DNA from: Taishania sp964580465 | GTDB taxonomy: Bacteria; Bacteroidota; Bacteroidia; Flavobacteriales_D; Crocinitomicaceae | Assembly: GCA_964580465.1 (NCBI GenBank) | Contig: CAZOKJ010000001.1 | Span: forward strand, 123,749-187,748 | Direction: 5' to 3' | DNA: 64,000 bases | Shown: positions 9,486 to 17,192 of the stretch, in pieces | Position numbering within the stretch: position 1 is the first letter of the stretch | How the letters are laid out: each line of letters starts with the position of its first letter | Notes under the pieces: model-generated | The model's database searches: none | Told to the model about the DNA's origin: nothing | Seen by the model: the letters and a program-made list of their open reading frames with translations, nothing else | Made by a program: the position numbers and the translations under genes

Positions 9486-9514
9486 TTGTATAAATAAAAA
9501 AATCATTATCTTTG
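9486..9514 (+). promoter_or_regulatory. Bacteroidota promoter of tRNA-Leu
   Basis: -33 TTG at 9486-9488 and -7 TATCTTTG at 9507-9514 with an 18-base spacer, an exact match to the TAnnTTTG consensus. It may also drive trigger factor by read-through. Confidence 0.75.
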
Positions 9515-9535
9515 CAGTCCCAAAACAAGCTTGGG

Positions 9536-9559
9536 TGTAAGTTAAAAAGATAACTTACA
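9536..9559 (+). promoter_or_regulatory. Leader hairpin between promoter and tRNA-Leu
   Basis: TGTAAGTTA (9536-9544) pairs perfectly with TAACTTACA (9551-9559) across AAAAGA. It lies in the transcribed leader 17 bases before the mature tRNA 5' end. There is no T run, so it is more likely a processing or folding element than a terminator. Confidence 0.55.
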
Positions 9560-9576
9560 GTTGAAATACAGCAATT

Positions 9577-9658
9577 GCGGATGTGGTGAAATTGGTAGAC
9601 ACGCTAGACTTAGGATCTAGTGCCGTGAGGTGTGCGGGTTCGAGTCCCTCCATCCGCA
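9577..9658 (+). tRNA. tRNA-Leu (anticodon UAG)
   Basis: 82 bases with acceptor stem GCGGATG pairing CATCCGC and discriminator A at 9658. The D-arm, the anticodon loop CTTAGGA (anticodon TAG), a class II variable arm (TGCCGTGAGGTG) and the GGTTCGAGTCC T-arm are all present. CCA is not encoded. Confidence 0.97.
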
Positions 9659-9725
9659 CTATTTAAGAAAATGAATGGTGTAAGCTGTGTCTTATGCCAT
9701 TTTTTGTTTAATAAAATCAAGAGTG

Positions 9726-11078
9726 ATGAAAGTAGTTCGCGAAGACATTGATGCATTAAATGCGGTATTAAAAGTTGAAGTTGCTCCTTCAGATTACGAA
9801 TCAAACGTAAACAAAGAGTTAGAGCGTTATAGAAAAACAGCAAAAATTCCTGGATTCCGTCCTGGAAATGTTCCTGCTTCTTTAGTGAAAAAACAATATG
9901 GTAAAGCTGTTTTAGCTGATGAATTAAACAAGCTTGTGAACAATTCTTTGTATGAGTACATCCAAGAAAATAAAATTAGTATTTTAGGTAACCCAATTCC
10001 TAAAGAAGGTTCTGATGTAAAAGGTGATTTCGATAATCCTTCAACATTCGAATTTGAATACGAAATTGGATTGACTCCTGAAATTAAAATCAATCTTTCT
10101 TCAAAAGATAAATACGATTACAACAAAGTAAAAGTTGACGATGATTTAATTGGTAAACAAATTTCTGACTTACGTCGTCGTTATGGTAAATTGTCTTCTG
10201 TTGAAGAAACAAATGATACAGATATGATTTTAGGTCAATTTGTTGAATTGAATGAGGATGGTTCTATCAAAGAAGGTGGAATTATGCATTCATCAACAAT
10301 TTCTGTTGAGTTTGTAGAAGATAAAGCTACTAAAAAATCGTTGACAGGTATTAAAGTTGGTGACAAAGTTGTTGTAGATCCAGCTAAAGTGTCAAGAGGT
10401 GAAAACGATATGGCAGCTATGTTGGGTGTTAAACCAGCTCAGTTGAAAGATTTGTCTTCTAAATTCCAATTGAAAGTTAACGAAATCAAGCGCATTGAAT
10501 TAGCTGAATTGAACGAAGAATTGTTTGATAAGTTATTCGGTGAAGGTGTTGTTAAAACAGAAGCTGAATTAAAAGCAAGAATTGCTGAAGATTTGAGCGG
10601 TATGTTCGTCAACGATCAAGATCGTTTGTTTACAAAATTTGTTTACGAAGACTTGATGAAGAAAACAGAAGTAAATCTTCCAGATGCTTTCATGAAACGT
10701 TGGATTAAATTGTCAAATGAAAAACCTGTAACAGATGAAGAAATTGAAGCTGAATACGGTTCTTATGCTGAAGGTTTAAAATGGCAGTTGATTCAAGGTG
10801 AAATTTTCAAAGCAAATGAAATTAAATTAGACCAAGAAGAGGTGATCAACTTTACAAAAGGTTTAATTGTAAATAATTATGCTCAATATGGAATTCCTGC
10901 TCCAGAGGATGCTGAATTAACTAAAAACGCATTGGAAGTATTGAAAAACAAAGATGAGGTGAATCGTATTTACGATATGTTAGCTGAATCTAAGTTGATT
11001 ACTTACTTCAAAGAAACAGTGAAATTGAACGAGAAAGAAATTTCTTATGACGATTTCGTAGCATTAGCAAATGCTTAA
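9726..11078 (+). CDS. tig: Trigger factor, ribosome-associated chaperone
   Basis: 450 residues from the ATG at 9726 (MKVVREDIDALNAVLKVEV). An upstream in-frame ATG at 9687 lies almost on the tRNA and would add 13 unrelated residues. The ribosome-binding signature GFRPGNVP is present around residue 44. The rest fits the substrate-binding helical domain, and the middle PPIase-like domain is divergent, as is usual in this phylum. It binds nascent chains at the ribosome exit tunnel. Transcription may start at the tRNA-Leu promoter, since no separate strong promoter is visible in the 67 bases between. Confidence 0.93.
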   Translation: MKVVREDIDALNAVLKVEVAPSDYESNVNKELERYRKTAKIPGFRPGNVPASLVKKQYGKAVLADELNKLVNNSLYEYIQENKISILGNPIPKEGSDVKGDFDNPSTFEFEYEIGLTPEIKINLSSKDKYDYNKVKVDDDLIGKQISDLRRRYGKLSSVEETNDTDMILGQFVELNEDGSIKEGGIMHSSTISVEFVEDKATKKSLTGIKVGDKVVVDPAKVSRGENDMAAMLGVKPAQLKDLSSKFQLKVNEIKRIELAELNEELFDKLFGEGVVKTEAELKARIAEDLSGMFVNDQDRLFTKFVYEDLMKKTEVNLPDAFMKRWIKLSNEKPVTDEEIEAEYGSYAEGLKWQLIQGEIFKANEIKLDQEEVINFTKGLIVNNYAQYGIPAPEDAELTKNALEVLKNKDEVNRIYDMLAESKLITYFKETVKLNEKEISYDDFVALANA

Positions 11079-11128
11079 TAAACATGCAATAAATTACATT
11101 TATTGAATTGTTTTTGTAGAAGAATGAA

Positions 11129-11158
11129 AAACCCGAATGAAAGTTCGGGTTTTTTTTT
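11129..11158 (+). terminator. tig terminator
   Basis: AAACCCGAA pairs with TTCGGGTTT across TGAAAG, followed by a T run (11153-11158). A classical intrinsic terminator. Confidence 0.92.
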
Positions 11159-11215
11159 ATAGCTTTACGCCTAGAAAATGTTATAGTTCCTAATTTTAGT
11201 TAAACAATTAAATGT

Positions 11216-11923
11216 ATGAAAAACAAATTAACTCTTCTTCTTTTTCTATTTAGTCTGAATACCCTACTAGCTCAAAAAGATTATTTGAAATTCAAACCTT
11301 ATCATCCTTACACGTGGATGGTCGGTGCAGGTTGGAGTTTTGTTGATAATGATGGGAGACCTTTTTCAGATTTTTTTGATTTGAAAAATGGTTATTCATT
11401 GCATCCATATCCTACTCAAGTACATGTCGATAGATACTTTAAATATGGTTTAAGCGTGGAACTTACAGGTTCTTTTAATCACTTTAAAGGGAATACAATT
11501 GTTAATGTTAAAAAGCCAAATCCTAGCGGCAATATTTGGTCAATCGATTTAGCTACTCGATATAGCATTTATCAATTTCTTTATAAGAAAGCCCCTTGGT
11601 TTGACCCTTATGTTGCTGTTGGTTTGGGATTCACTTCTATTAAAACGAGAGATAGTATTCAAGCTGGAATTCAAAATTATGCAACACTTAATGGAGGGAT
11701 AGGTGTGAATTTTTGGATTCGAAACTTTGGAATTCGTTTACAAGGTCTAATGAAGTTTGGAATAGTTGAAAATTTTTATCATAATAGCAGTAACTATGTT
11801 CATTACTCAGCAACATTAATGTACCGTTTTCAACAACCTGAACGTCGTGATAATTCCTTCAGCAAAGCCCAACACAAATGGACACGCAAAAAACCTGGTA
11901 AATACAAAGGGAGTTCAAGGTAA
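11216..11923 (+). CDS. Small outer-membrane beta-barrel protein
   Basis: 235 residues with a signal peptide (to about LNTLLAQ) and amphipathic strands rich in aromatic and Gly residues (TWMVGAGWSFVDNDG, PWFDPYVAVGLGFTS, YATLNGGIGVNFWIR). The strand pattern matches the OmpA N-terminal/porin-like barrels common in Bacteroidota. The C-terminus is strongly basic (KWTRKKPGKYKGSSR), and there is no OmpA peptidoglycan-binding domain. It resembles the barrel part of the 1309-residue protein at 3146-7075. Probably an outer-membrane protein; no specific function can be given. Confidence 0.7.
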   Translation: MKNKLTLLLFLFSLNTLLAQKDYLKFKPYHPYTWMVGAGWSFVDNDGRPFSDFFDLKNGYSLHPYPTQVHVDRYFKYGLSVELTGSFNHFKGNTIVNVKKPNPSGNIWSIDLATRYSIYQFLYKKAPWFDPYVAVGLGFTSIKTRDSIQAGIQNYATLNGGIGVNFWIRNFGIRLQGLMKFGIVENFYHNSSNYVHYSATLMYRFQQPERRDNSFSKAQHKWTRKKPGKYKGSSR

Positions 11924-11965
11924 AAGTTCATTTTTTTGTTAAAAATCGTTATAGGACTTCAACAA

Positions 11966-11981
11966 TGTAACAAAAATTACA
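11966..11981 (+). promoter_or_regulatory. CRP/FNR-type dyad upstream of the dsbD operon
   Basis: TGTAACAAAAATTACA is a perfect TGTAA-N6-TTACA inverted repeat, the same spacing as CRP's TGTGA-N6-TCACA. Its centre is 30.5 bases before the -7 box at 12004, about -43 from the expected transcript start. This is the place for a class II activator. Confidence 0.55.
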
Positions 11982-12003
11982 CTTTTTATTCTAAAGGAAT
12001 CAG

Positions 12004-12011
12004 TATCTTTG
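12004..12011 (+). promoter_or_regulatory. -7 box of the dsbD operon
   Basis: TATCTTTG, an exact TAnnTTTG match. No TTG lies at the -33 position (the sequence there is CTTTTT), which suits an activator-dependent promoter. It also shows that translation starts downstream, at 12029. Confidence 0.65.
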
Positions 12012-12028
12012 AGCAGCTCGATTTTAGA

Positions 12029-12460
12029 ATGAATAAATTGTTTTTAATAATTAACTTGTTTGTCAGTGCTTTTGCTTTTTCTCAAAATGAAGTGAAGTGG
12101 GACGTTGCGTTTAATCGATCAACAAAAAACGTTGAATTGAAAGCGTCAATAGCTCCTGGTTGGCATCTTTATGCAACGGATATTGCTGATGGTGTAGGAC
12201 CTTTGCCAACTGTTATTTCTTTCTCTGAGAATAGCAATTTAATGCTGCTCCAAAGTTTAACTTATCCAAAACCAATTGTTTCTTTTGATCCTAACTTTGA
12301 GGCTGAAGTTGGATTTTATGAAAATGAAGTTGTTTTTCAACAAGGAGTTAAAGTGAAAAAAAATACAATTTTAAAAGGTGAAATTGAATTTATGGTGTGT
12401 AACGATGTAACTTGTTTGCCACCAGTAGTTGAACGATTTGAAATAAAAATGAAAAAATAG
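12029..12460 (+). CDS. Stand-alone DsbD alpha-domain protein (periplasmic thiol protein)
   Basis: 143 residues from the ATG at 12029. A longer in-frame start at 11936 would place the promoter inside the gene and hide the signal peptide (MNKLFLIINLFVSAFAFSQ). The mature part matches the immunoglobulin-fold N-terminal domain of DsbD, with the redox pair in VCNDVTCLPP spaced as in E. coli DsbD (C-x5-C). The same domain occurs at the start of the next protein (TCDDVKCLPD), only two bases downstream. It probably accepts electrons from DsbD and passes them to periplasmic partners. Partner specificity is inferred. Confidence 0.8.
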   Translation: MNKLFLIINLFVSAFAFSQNEVKWDVAFNRSTKNVELKASIAPGWHLYATDIADGVGPLPTVISFSENSNLMLLQSLTYPKPIVSFDPNFEAEVGFYENEVVFQQGVKVKKNTILKGEIEFMVCNDVTCLPPVVERFEIKMKK

Positions 12461-12462
12461 TT

Positions 12463-14556
12463 ATGAAAAAATTCATGCAATCAATCCTAGGAAGTTATGT
12501 GTTAAGCTTTTTGCTAGTACTAATAACAAGTACATCTTTTGGGCAAATGGAATTTCCAGAAGACATCGTTAAGGTTAAATTTACTGTTGAGCAGGAAGGT
12601 AGCGAGGCTTTTGTTGTTGCTAATGTTTCTATTAAATCGAAATGGCATATTAATGCTTCTGTTTTGCCTAAAGGTAGCTTTGGTTTGCCTACTAAAATGG
12701 ATATTAAACCAGGAAAAGAGTTTAAAGTTATTGGTAACGTCATCGAACCAAAGCCGATTGAAAAATATGATGCTTTAGCTGATGAAAACTTGGCTTATCA
12801 TGAAGGAAATGTTAAAATTAAACGAAAAATTGCTGTTCTTTCTGAAAATGATTTTGAAGTAGCAGGTAGCTTTAATTTTCAAACATGTGACGATGTAAAA
12901 TGTTTGCCTGATTATACTTACGATTTCAAAGTAAAGGTAAAAGGTGTTGCAAAAGAAGCGCAAGTTGCTCCTTCAATTGACGAACAAGCTTCAGATGAAA
13001 CAATTACAAATGAAAGTGAAGAAACACCAAAGGCAGATGCTATTTCAACTACTGATAAGGATACTGCTGTTGACAATGCAGATGAAGGAAGCGTAACAGA
13101 TAAGTATTCAAAATGGTGGATTTTCTTATTGTCGTTTGCAAGTGGTTTACTCGCATTGTTGACGCCTTGTGTGTTTCCAATGATACCAATGACGGTTAGT
13201 TATTTTACAAAAACATCTAAATCTAAAGCACAAGGAATTAGAAATGCCTCAATTTATGGTTTATCTATCGTATTGATTTATGTATTTTTGGGAGCTTTAG
13301 TAATGTTGACTGGCACGGCAAGTGCTTTAAATGAAATGTCAACAAACCCATGGTTTAACATCGTTTTCTTCCTTTTATTGGTTGTTTTTGCGGTGTCATT
13401 TTTAGGTGCGTTTGAAATTAATATGCCTAATTCATGGGTGAATAAAGCAGACTCAAAAGCGGATAAAGGAGGGTTGATTGGAATCTTCTTTATGGCATTG
13501 GTTTTGGCTTTAGTTTCATTCTCTTGTACGGGTCCGATTGTTGGTACGCTATTAGTAGAAGCAGCATCTAAAGGAGGTTTAACTCCTTTGATTGGGATGT
13601 TTGGATTTGGATTGGCATTAGCCTTGCCTTTTGCTTTGTTTGCTGCTTTCCCAGGTTGGTTGAACTCAATGCCTCAATCTGGAGGTTGGCTAAACTCTGT
13701 TAAAGTGGTTTTAGGATTCCTAGAATTGGCCTTAGCATTCAAATTCTTGTCAAATGCAGACTTAGCTTGGCAAACACATTGGTTAGAAAGAGAAGTATTT
13801 ATTGCTATTTGGATTGCTGTATTTGGAGCGTTGACTATGTATTTGTTTGGTAAATTATTGCTTCCAAAAGACTCTAAAATCGAACGCCTTTCTGTTGGTA
13901 GATTAATGCTAGGATTGTTGTCTTTGACTTTTGTTATCTATATGATTCCTGGACTTTGGGGGGCTCCGTTGAAATTCATCAGTGCTTTCCCTCCTCCAAT
14001 GCATTATAGTGAGTCTCCTCTTGGTGTCGGTAGAGTAGCTGAAGTTGGTGCTGGCAATGCAACTAGCGCGCAACCTGAAGGTACGCATTTGGGACCTCAA
14101 AATATCTATGTATTCCATGATTTAGATAAAGCTGAAGCTTATGCTAAGCAAGTGAACAAACCTTTGTTTATTGATTTTACAGGGCACAACTGTGTGAATT
14201 GTCGTAAAATGGAACAATCTGTTTGGGGAGAACCTGGCATCATTGATATTTTGAAAAATGAAGTAGTTATTGCTTCATTGTATGTGGATGAACGTACTGA
14301 GTTGCCGCTAGAAGAACAAATTGAAGTGACCTACCCTGAAACAGGTAAGGTAGTAAAATTAAAAACTGTTGGTGATAAGTGGACTGCTAAACAAGTAATC
14401 GATTACAAAGTTACATCACAGCCATACTATCGCATGAAAAACTTGGATGGTTCGCATTTAGAAAATGGTTCAGCTACTTTCCAATCACACAGAGATCCAG
14501 TTGCTTTTAAGGCTTGGTTAGAAAAAGGATTGAAAGAATTTAAAGCTGGCAAGTAA
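12463..14556 (+). CDS. dsbD: Thiol:disulfide interchange protein DsbD (full length)
   Basis: 697 residues in the three-part DsbD layout. A signal peptide leads to the periplasmic alpha domain (about 28-165, Cys pair in TCDDVKC), followed by an acidic Thr/Ser linker. The eight-TM beta domain has membrane cysteines in LLTPCVFPM and FSCTGPIVG. The C-terminal thioredoxin-fold gamma domain carries CVNC in FTGHNCVNCRKME. It carries electrons from cytoplasmic thioredoxin across the inner membrane to periplasmic thiols, used in cytochrome c maturation and disulfide reduction. It is co-transcribed with the stand-alone alpha domain upstream and a VF530 gene one base downstream. Confidence 0.93.
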   Translation: MKKFMQSILGSYVLSFLLVLITSTSFGQMEFPEDIVKVKFTVEQEGSEAFVVANVSIKSKWHINASVLPKGSFGLPTKMDIKPGKEFKVIGNVIEPKPIEKYDALADENLAYHEGNVKIKRKIAVLSENDFEVAGSFNFQTCDDVKCLPDYTYDFKVKVKGVAKEAQVAPSIDEQASDETITNESEETPKADAISTTDKDTAVDNADEGSVTDKYSKWWIFLLSFASGLLALLTPCVFPMIPMTVSYFTKTSKSKAQGIRNASIYGLSIVLIYVFLGALVMLTGTASALNEMSTNPWFNIVFFLLLVVFAVSFLGAFEINMPNSWVNKADSKADKGGLIGIFFMALVLALVSFSCTGPIVGTLLVEAASKGGLTPLIGMFGFGLALALPFALFAAFPGWLNSMPQSGGWLNSVKVVLGFLELALAFKFLSNADLAWQTHWLEREVFIAIWIAVFGALTMYLFGKLLLPKDSKIERLSVGRLMLGLLSLTFVIYMIPGLWGAPLKFISAFPPPMHYSESPLGVGRVAEVGAGNATSAQPEGTHLGPQNIYVFHDLDKAEAYAKQVNKPLFIDFTGHNCVNCRKMEQSVWGEPGIIDILKNEVVIASLYVDERTELPLEEQIEVTYPETGKVVKLKTVGDKWTAKQVIDYKVTSQPYYRMKNLDGSHLENGSATFQSHRDPVAFKAWLEKGLKEFKAGK

Positions 14557-14557
14557 T

Positions 14558-14770
14558 ATGAGTAATGATCCTTTGCATGGCATCACTTTAAAAAGAATGG
14601 TGGAGCAGTTGGTGGATAAGTTAGGATGGGAACATTTAGGTTACTTGATTCCGATCAATTGTTTTAATAATAAACCAAGTGTGAATAGCAGTTTAAAGTT
14701 TTTAAGAAAAACAGATTGGGCTCGTAAAAAGGTTGAAAAATTATACCTTGAACGAATAGTCAATCAATAA
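14558..14770 (+). CDS. VF530 family (DUF2132) small DNA-binding-type protein
   Basis: A 70-residue cytoplasmic protein that starts one base after the dsbD stop, so it is translationally coupled. The sequence SNDPLHGITLKRMVEQLVDKLGWEHLG and the later NKPSVNSSLKFLRKTDWAR are characteristic of the VF530 family. A structure from that family suggested a nucleic-acid-binding fold, but no role is established. The link to DsbD may be only operon convenience. Confidence 0.85.
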   Translation: MSNDPLHGITLKRMVEQLVDKLGWEHLGYLIPINCFNNKPSVNSSLKFLRKTDWARKKVEKLYLERIVNQ

Positions 14771-14774
14771 TAAT

Positions 14775-14809
14775 AAAAAACGGAGCAATATCAAAATGCT
14801 CCGTTTTTT
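14775..14809. terminator. Bidirectional terminator after the dsbD operon
   Basis: A-run plus CGGAGCA (14775-14787) pairs with TGCTCCG plus T-run (14797-14809), loop of nine. It serves the operon on + and the convergent gene ending at 14826 on -. Confidence 0.92.
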
Positions 14810-14825
14810 AATGGGTATTTTAAAT

Positions 14826-16049
14826 TTATTTTTTTATGAATTCAAATTCCATGGTTACTCCATTTTTCAATTGCTGTTTATCAAAGAATAATTCTCCAGT
14901 AGATAATTTAACAGCAAATAATCCTTTTTTATCATCGATTAAAGCCCTGCTTGGGTTGTAGATACTTTCTTCTGAAAAATTGTTCAGCGTAGCTGTTTTT
15001 CCATCTAAAAATAATGCAAGCGTTTTGTTGCCTAAATCACCGCCACTGATTTTATAAGTCATCGCTTCGTTTAATGGATAAATGCCAACAGAAAAACTCT
15101 TTTTGTTATTAGTGCTTAATTGATGTTGATTAAGTTTCTTCCATTCTCCCTCTACGAGTTGGTGTAATTCCAACGTTTGGGCGTTGTTTGATGTATTCAA
15201 AATGGTGAAATAATAAGAACCATTATGCCGTGTAACTAAACCGTTTTGCATATCTTTTTCAGTTCCTAGATAATAAGCGCCATTGGTTCCATAACCTGTT
15301 GTTTGGAAAGTTGTAAACTTATCTGCCTGGTTACGTATGAATTCTCGGGCAATTTCTTTTCCCTTAGAGTTAAATTTGATGATATCCCATCCTTTCCCTT
15401 CCTTTTTTGTGGCATAATTAGCAAAATAAATTTCGTCCTCAGAAAAACCAATGTATTGGAAATGATTGCTTCTTCCACTATTCAAATCATCTTCTTTTAT
15501 CGTACCAAGTTTTGCTGCGTAAACAAGCATATTGTGATGAGTGATGAACGTTGCGATATCAGTGTATAACTTTTCCTTTTTATCGTAATGTCTAAAATGG
15601 TGTACAAGAGCTTTGTCGGTTACTACTACATTTTTTAGCTGTAAATCAGTGACTTCATAGCCCAAGCTTTTAATGACAGAACTCAAAGATACATTCGTAT
15701 TTTTTACGTTGCCAGCACTATTTAATTGCTCAAAATAAATTTTTCCATTTTCTGGATTCAAGTTGCGTAGGAAATAAACGTATCGAGCGTTTTCACTAGC
15801 TATGTAGTGATAATTGGTCCCTTTGGGTGGTGCAATTTGTTGTTCCCAGACGCTTTTATCTTTGTCTGCTACCAAAGTTAAGTACAATTGATTGTTATTT
15901 CCACTCGGATCTTTACTCATTAACATGGCACCCATTCCCTTCCATTCAATGATATTATAGAAAGGTTGTGTTGTTTTAGGAATGGTGAATTGTTGAGCAA
16001 ATGATTGAAATCCAAGTGAACATAGCCCAATTAAAAGAAGTTGTTTCAT
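14826..16049 (-). CDS. Exported protein of unknown function
   Basis: 407 residues from the ATG at 16049, which opens a signal peptide (MKQLLLIGLCSLGFQSFAQ). An in-frame ATG at 16079 adds ten polar residues in front and is less likely. The mature protein is rich in beta-strand-like stretches and Asn/Lys (EIYFANYATKKEGKGWDII, GNKTLALFLDGKTATLNNF). No motif is recognised and it lacks a sorting domain. It lies 37 bases behind the lipoprotein gene at 16087-17061 on the same strand, so the two may be co-transcribed. Confidence 0.7.
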   Translation of the reverse strand: MKQLLLIGLCSLGFQSFAQQFTIPKTTQPFYNIIEWKGMGAMLMSKDPSGNNNQLYLTLVADKDKSVWEQQIAPPKGTNYHYIASENARYVYFLRNLNPENGKIYFEQLNSAGNVKNTNVSLSSVIKSLGYEVTDLQLKNVVVTDKALVHHFRHYDKKEKLYTDIATFITHHNMLVYAAKLGTIKEDDLNSGRSNHFQYIGFSEDEIYFANYATKKEGKGWDIIKFNSKGKEIAREFIRNQADKFTTFQTTGYGTNGAYYLGTEKDMQNGLVTRHNGSYYFTILNTSNNAQTLELHQLVEGEWKKLNQHQLSTNNKKSFSVGIYPLNEAMTYKISGGDLGNKTLALFLDGKTATLNNFSEESIYNPSRALIDDKKGLFAVKLSTGELFFDKQQLKNGVTMEFEFIKK

Positions 16050-16086
16050 GTTTAAATAGTTATTTTGTTTTTTAATCAATATGATT

Positions 16087-17061
16087 TTATAGTTTATTCA
16101 TTTCAACTGACAAAAGCATCAGTTCTTGATTCATCAATTTGATATAAGATTCAAGTTGGTCATACATGTTAGCTCTATTGTACAGTTGCTCAGTGGAGTA
16201 TTTTCCTCCTAATCCAAAATATAAATTAAGTAAATCATTTTTTTGTTTTGTCTTAGCCTTTTTAATTTGTTCAAATTCCATCCAACGTTGAACGATTTGA
16301 TAACGCACAGATGTTTCTATTGAATCTTTGGGGTTATAATAACAAAGATAGTGCCAAACTGACGGGGGAAATATCTCCGAGTGTTCCACTCCTTTCCAAA
16401 TGTCACTCAGTGCGTTTCGTTCGTGTTGAACATGAATGAATTTTTTGTTAAGTAAAATCAATGTACCTATTGCAGCTTCAGTTAAACCCGCTGTAACTCC
16501 TGCTATCATTGTTCCTTTGAAATCATCTTGCACTACAGTTAAAATAGCACCAGAGGCTCCTACTACCATAGCAGCTACCGTTAATTTGGTTTCTATATCT
16601 GCTTCTTTTTGATTCATAAAATCTGCTAATTGCGAAATGCGCTCTTCTTCACAATCTAGTTCAGAAGCAATAGAAGAAATTTCTAACGAAGCCAAGCTGA
16701 TTGATCGATTAATTTTTTGCGATAATTCTATTGTTTCGATTCTCAAATCAGGCGTAGGTGCTTGTTCATAAGTTTTTTTGAGTTTTACATATTGTTCTAT
16801 TAAATCTAAAGCCCCAATACCGTTTGCAATTTTTAAACTTGCTGGAGAAAAATATTGGTATAAAACAGAGTCAATTGTTAACTGATGAAAAGGCGTAATG
16901 TTTGATTGTGATATTTGAATAGTTCTGTTTTCAATATAACATGGTTTTTGATTGAATTGTTGGTTGGTTGTAACTTTTAAAGTAGTACAAGAAGAAAGCA
17001 ATAAAATAAATATGCTAAGAATAAAGATAGTTTGTTTTGTTTTTATCACAGCCTTAAACAT
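16087..17061 (-). CDS. Lipoprotein of unknown function with an internal hydrophobic segment
   Basis: 324 residues. The N-terminus is a lipoprotein signal: basic MFKAVIKTK, a hydrophobic run, then the lipobox LLSSC at about residue 25. The middle is helical and charged (EIAS...DCEEERISQLADFMNQKE). Residues about 160-205 form a Gly/Ala/Val-rich hydrophobic hairpin (MVVGASGAILTVV ... VTAGLTEAAIGTLILL). The C-terminus again is helical. A lipid-anchored protein with a possible membrane-inserting hairpin is an unusual combination. No family recognised. Confidence 0.65.
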   Translation of the reverse strand: MFKAVIKTKQTIFILSIFILLLSSCTTLKVTTNQQFNQKPCYIENRTIQISQSNITPFHQLTIDSVLYQYFSPASLKIANGIGALDLIEQYVKLKKTYEQAPTPDLRIETIELSQKINRSISLASLEISSIASELDCEEERISQLADFMNQKEADIETKLTVAAMVVGASGAILTVVQDDFKGTMIAGVTAGLTEAAIGTLILLNKKFIHVQHERNALSDIWKGVEHSEIFPPSVWHYLCYYNPKDSIETSVRYQIVQRWMEFEQIKKAKTKQKNDLLNLYFGLGGKYSTEQLYNRANMYDQLESYIKLMNQELMLLSVEMNKL

Positions 17062-17117
17062 GAGTTGAATGAACTATTTTAGTTTCGTAAATTTACAAAA
17101 AAATATGCAATTATTTG

Positions 17118-17145
17118 TTGTATTCACGAGATTTTCTTAAATTTG
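17118..17145 (+). promoter_or_regulatory. Promoter of the secreted protease gene
   Basis: -33 TTG at 17118-17120 and -7 TAAATTTG at 17138-17145, spacer 17. It lies downstream of the first in-frame ATG (17115), which supports the later translation start at 17193. Confidence 0.65.
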
Positions 17146-17192
17146 ATATGAGACACTTGTCTTTTGCAACAACTATAATACAAAAAAAAATT

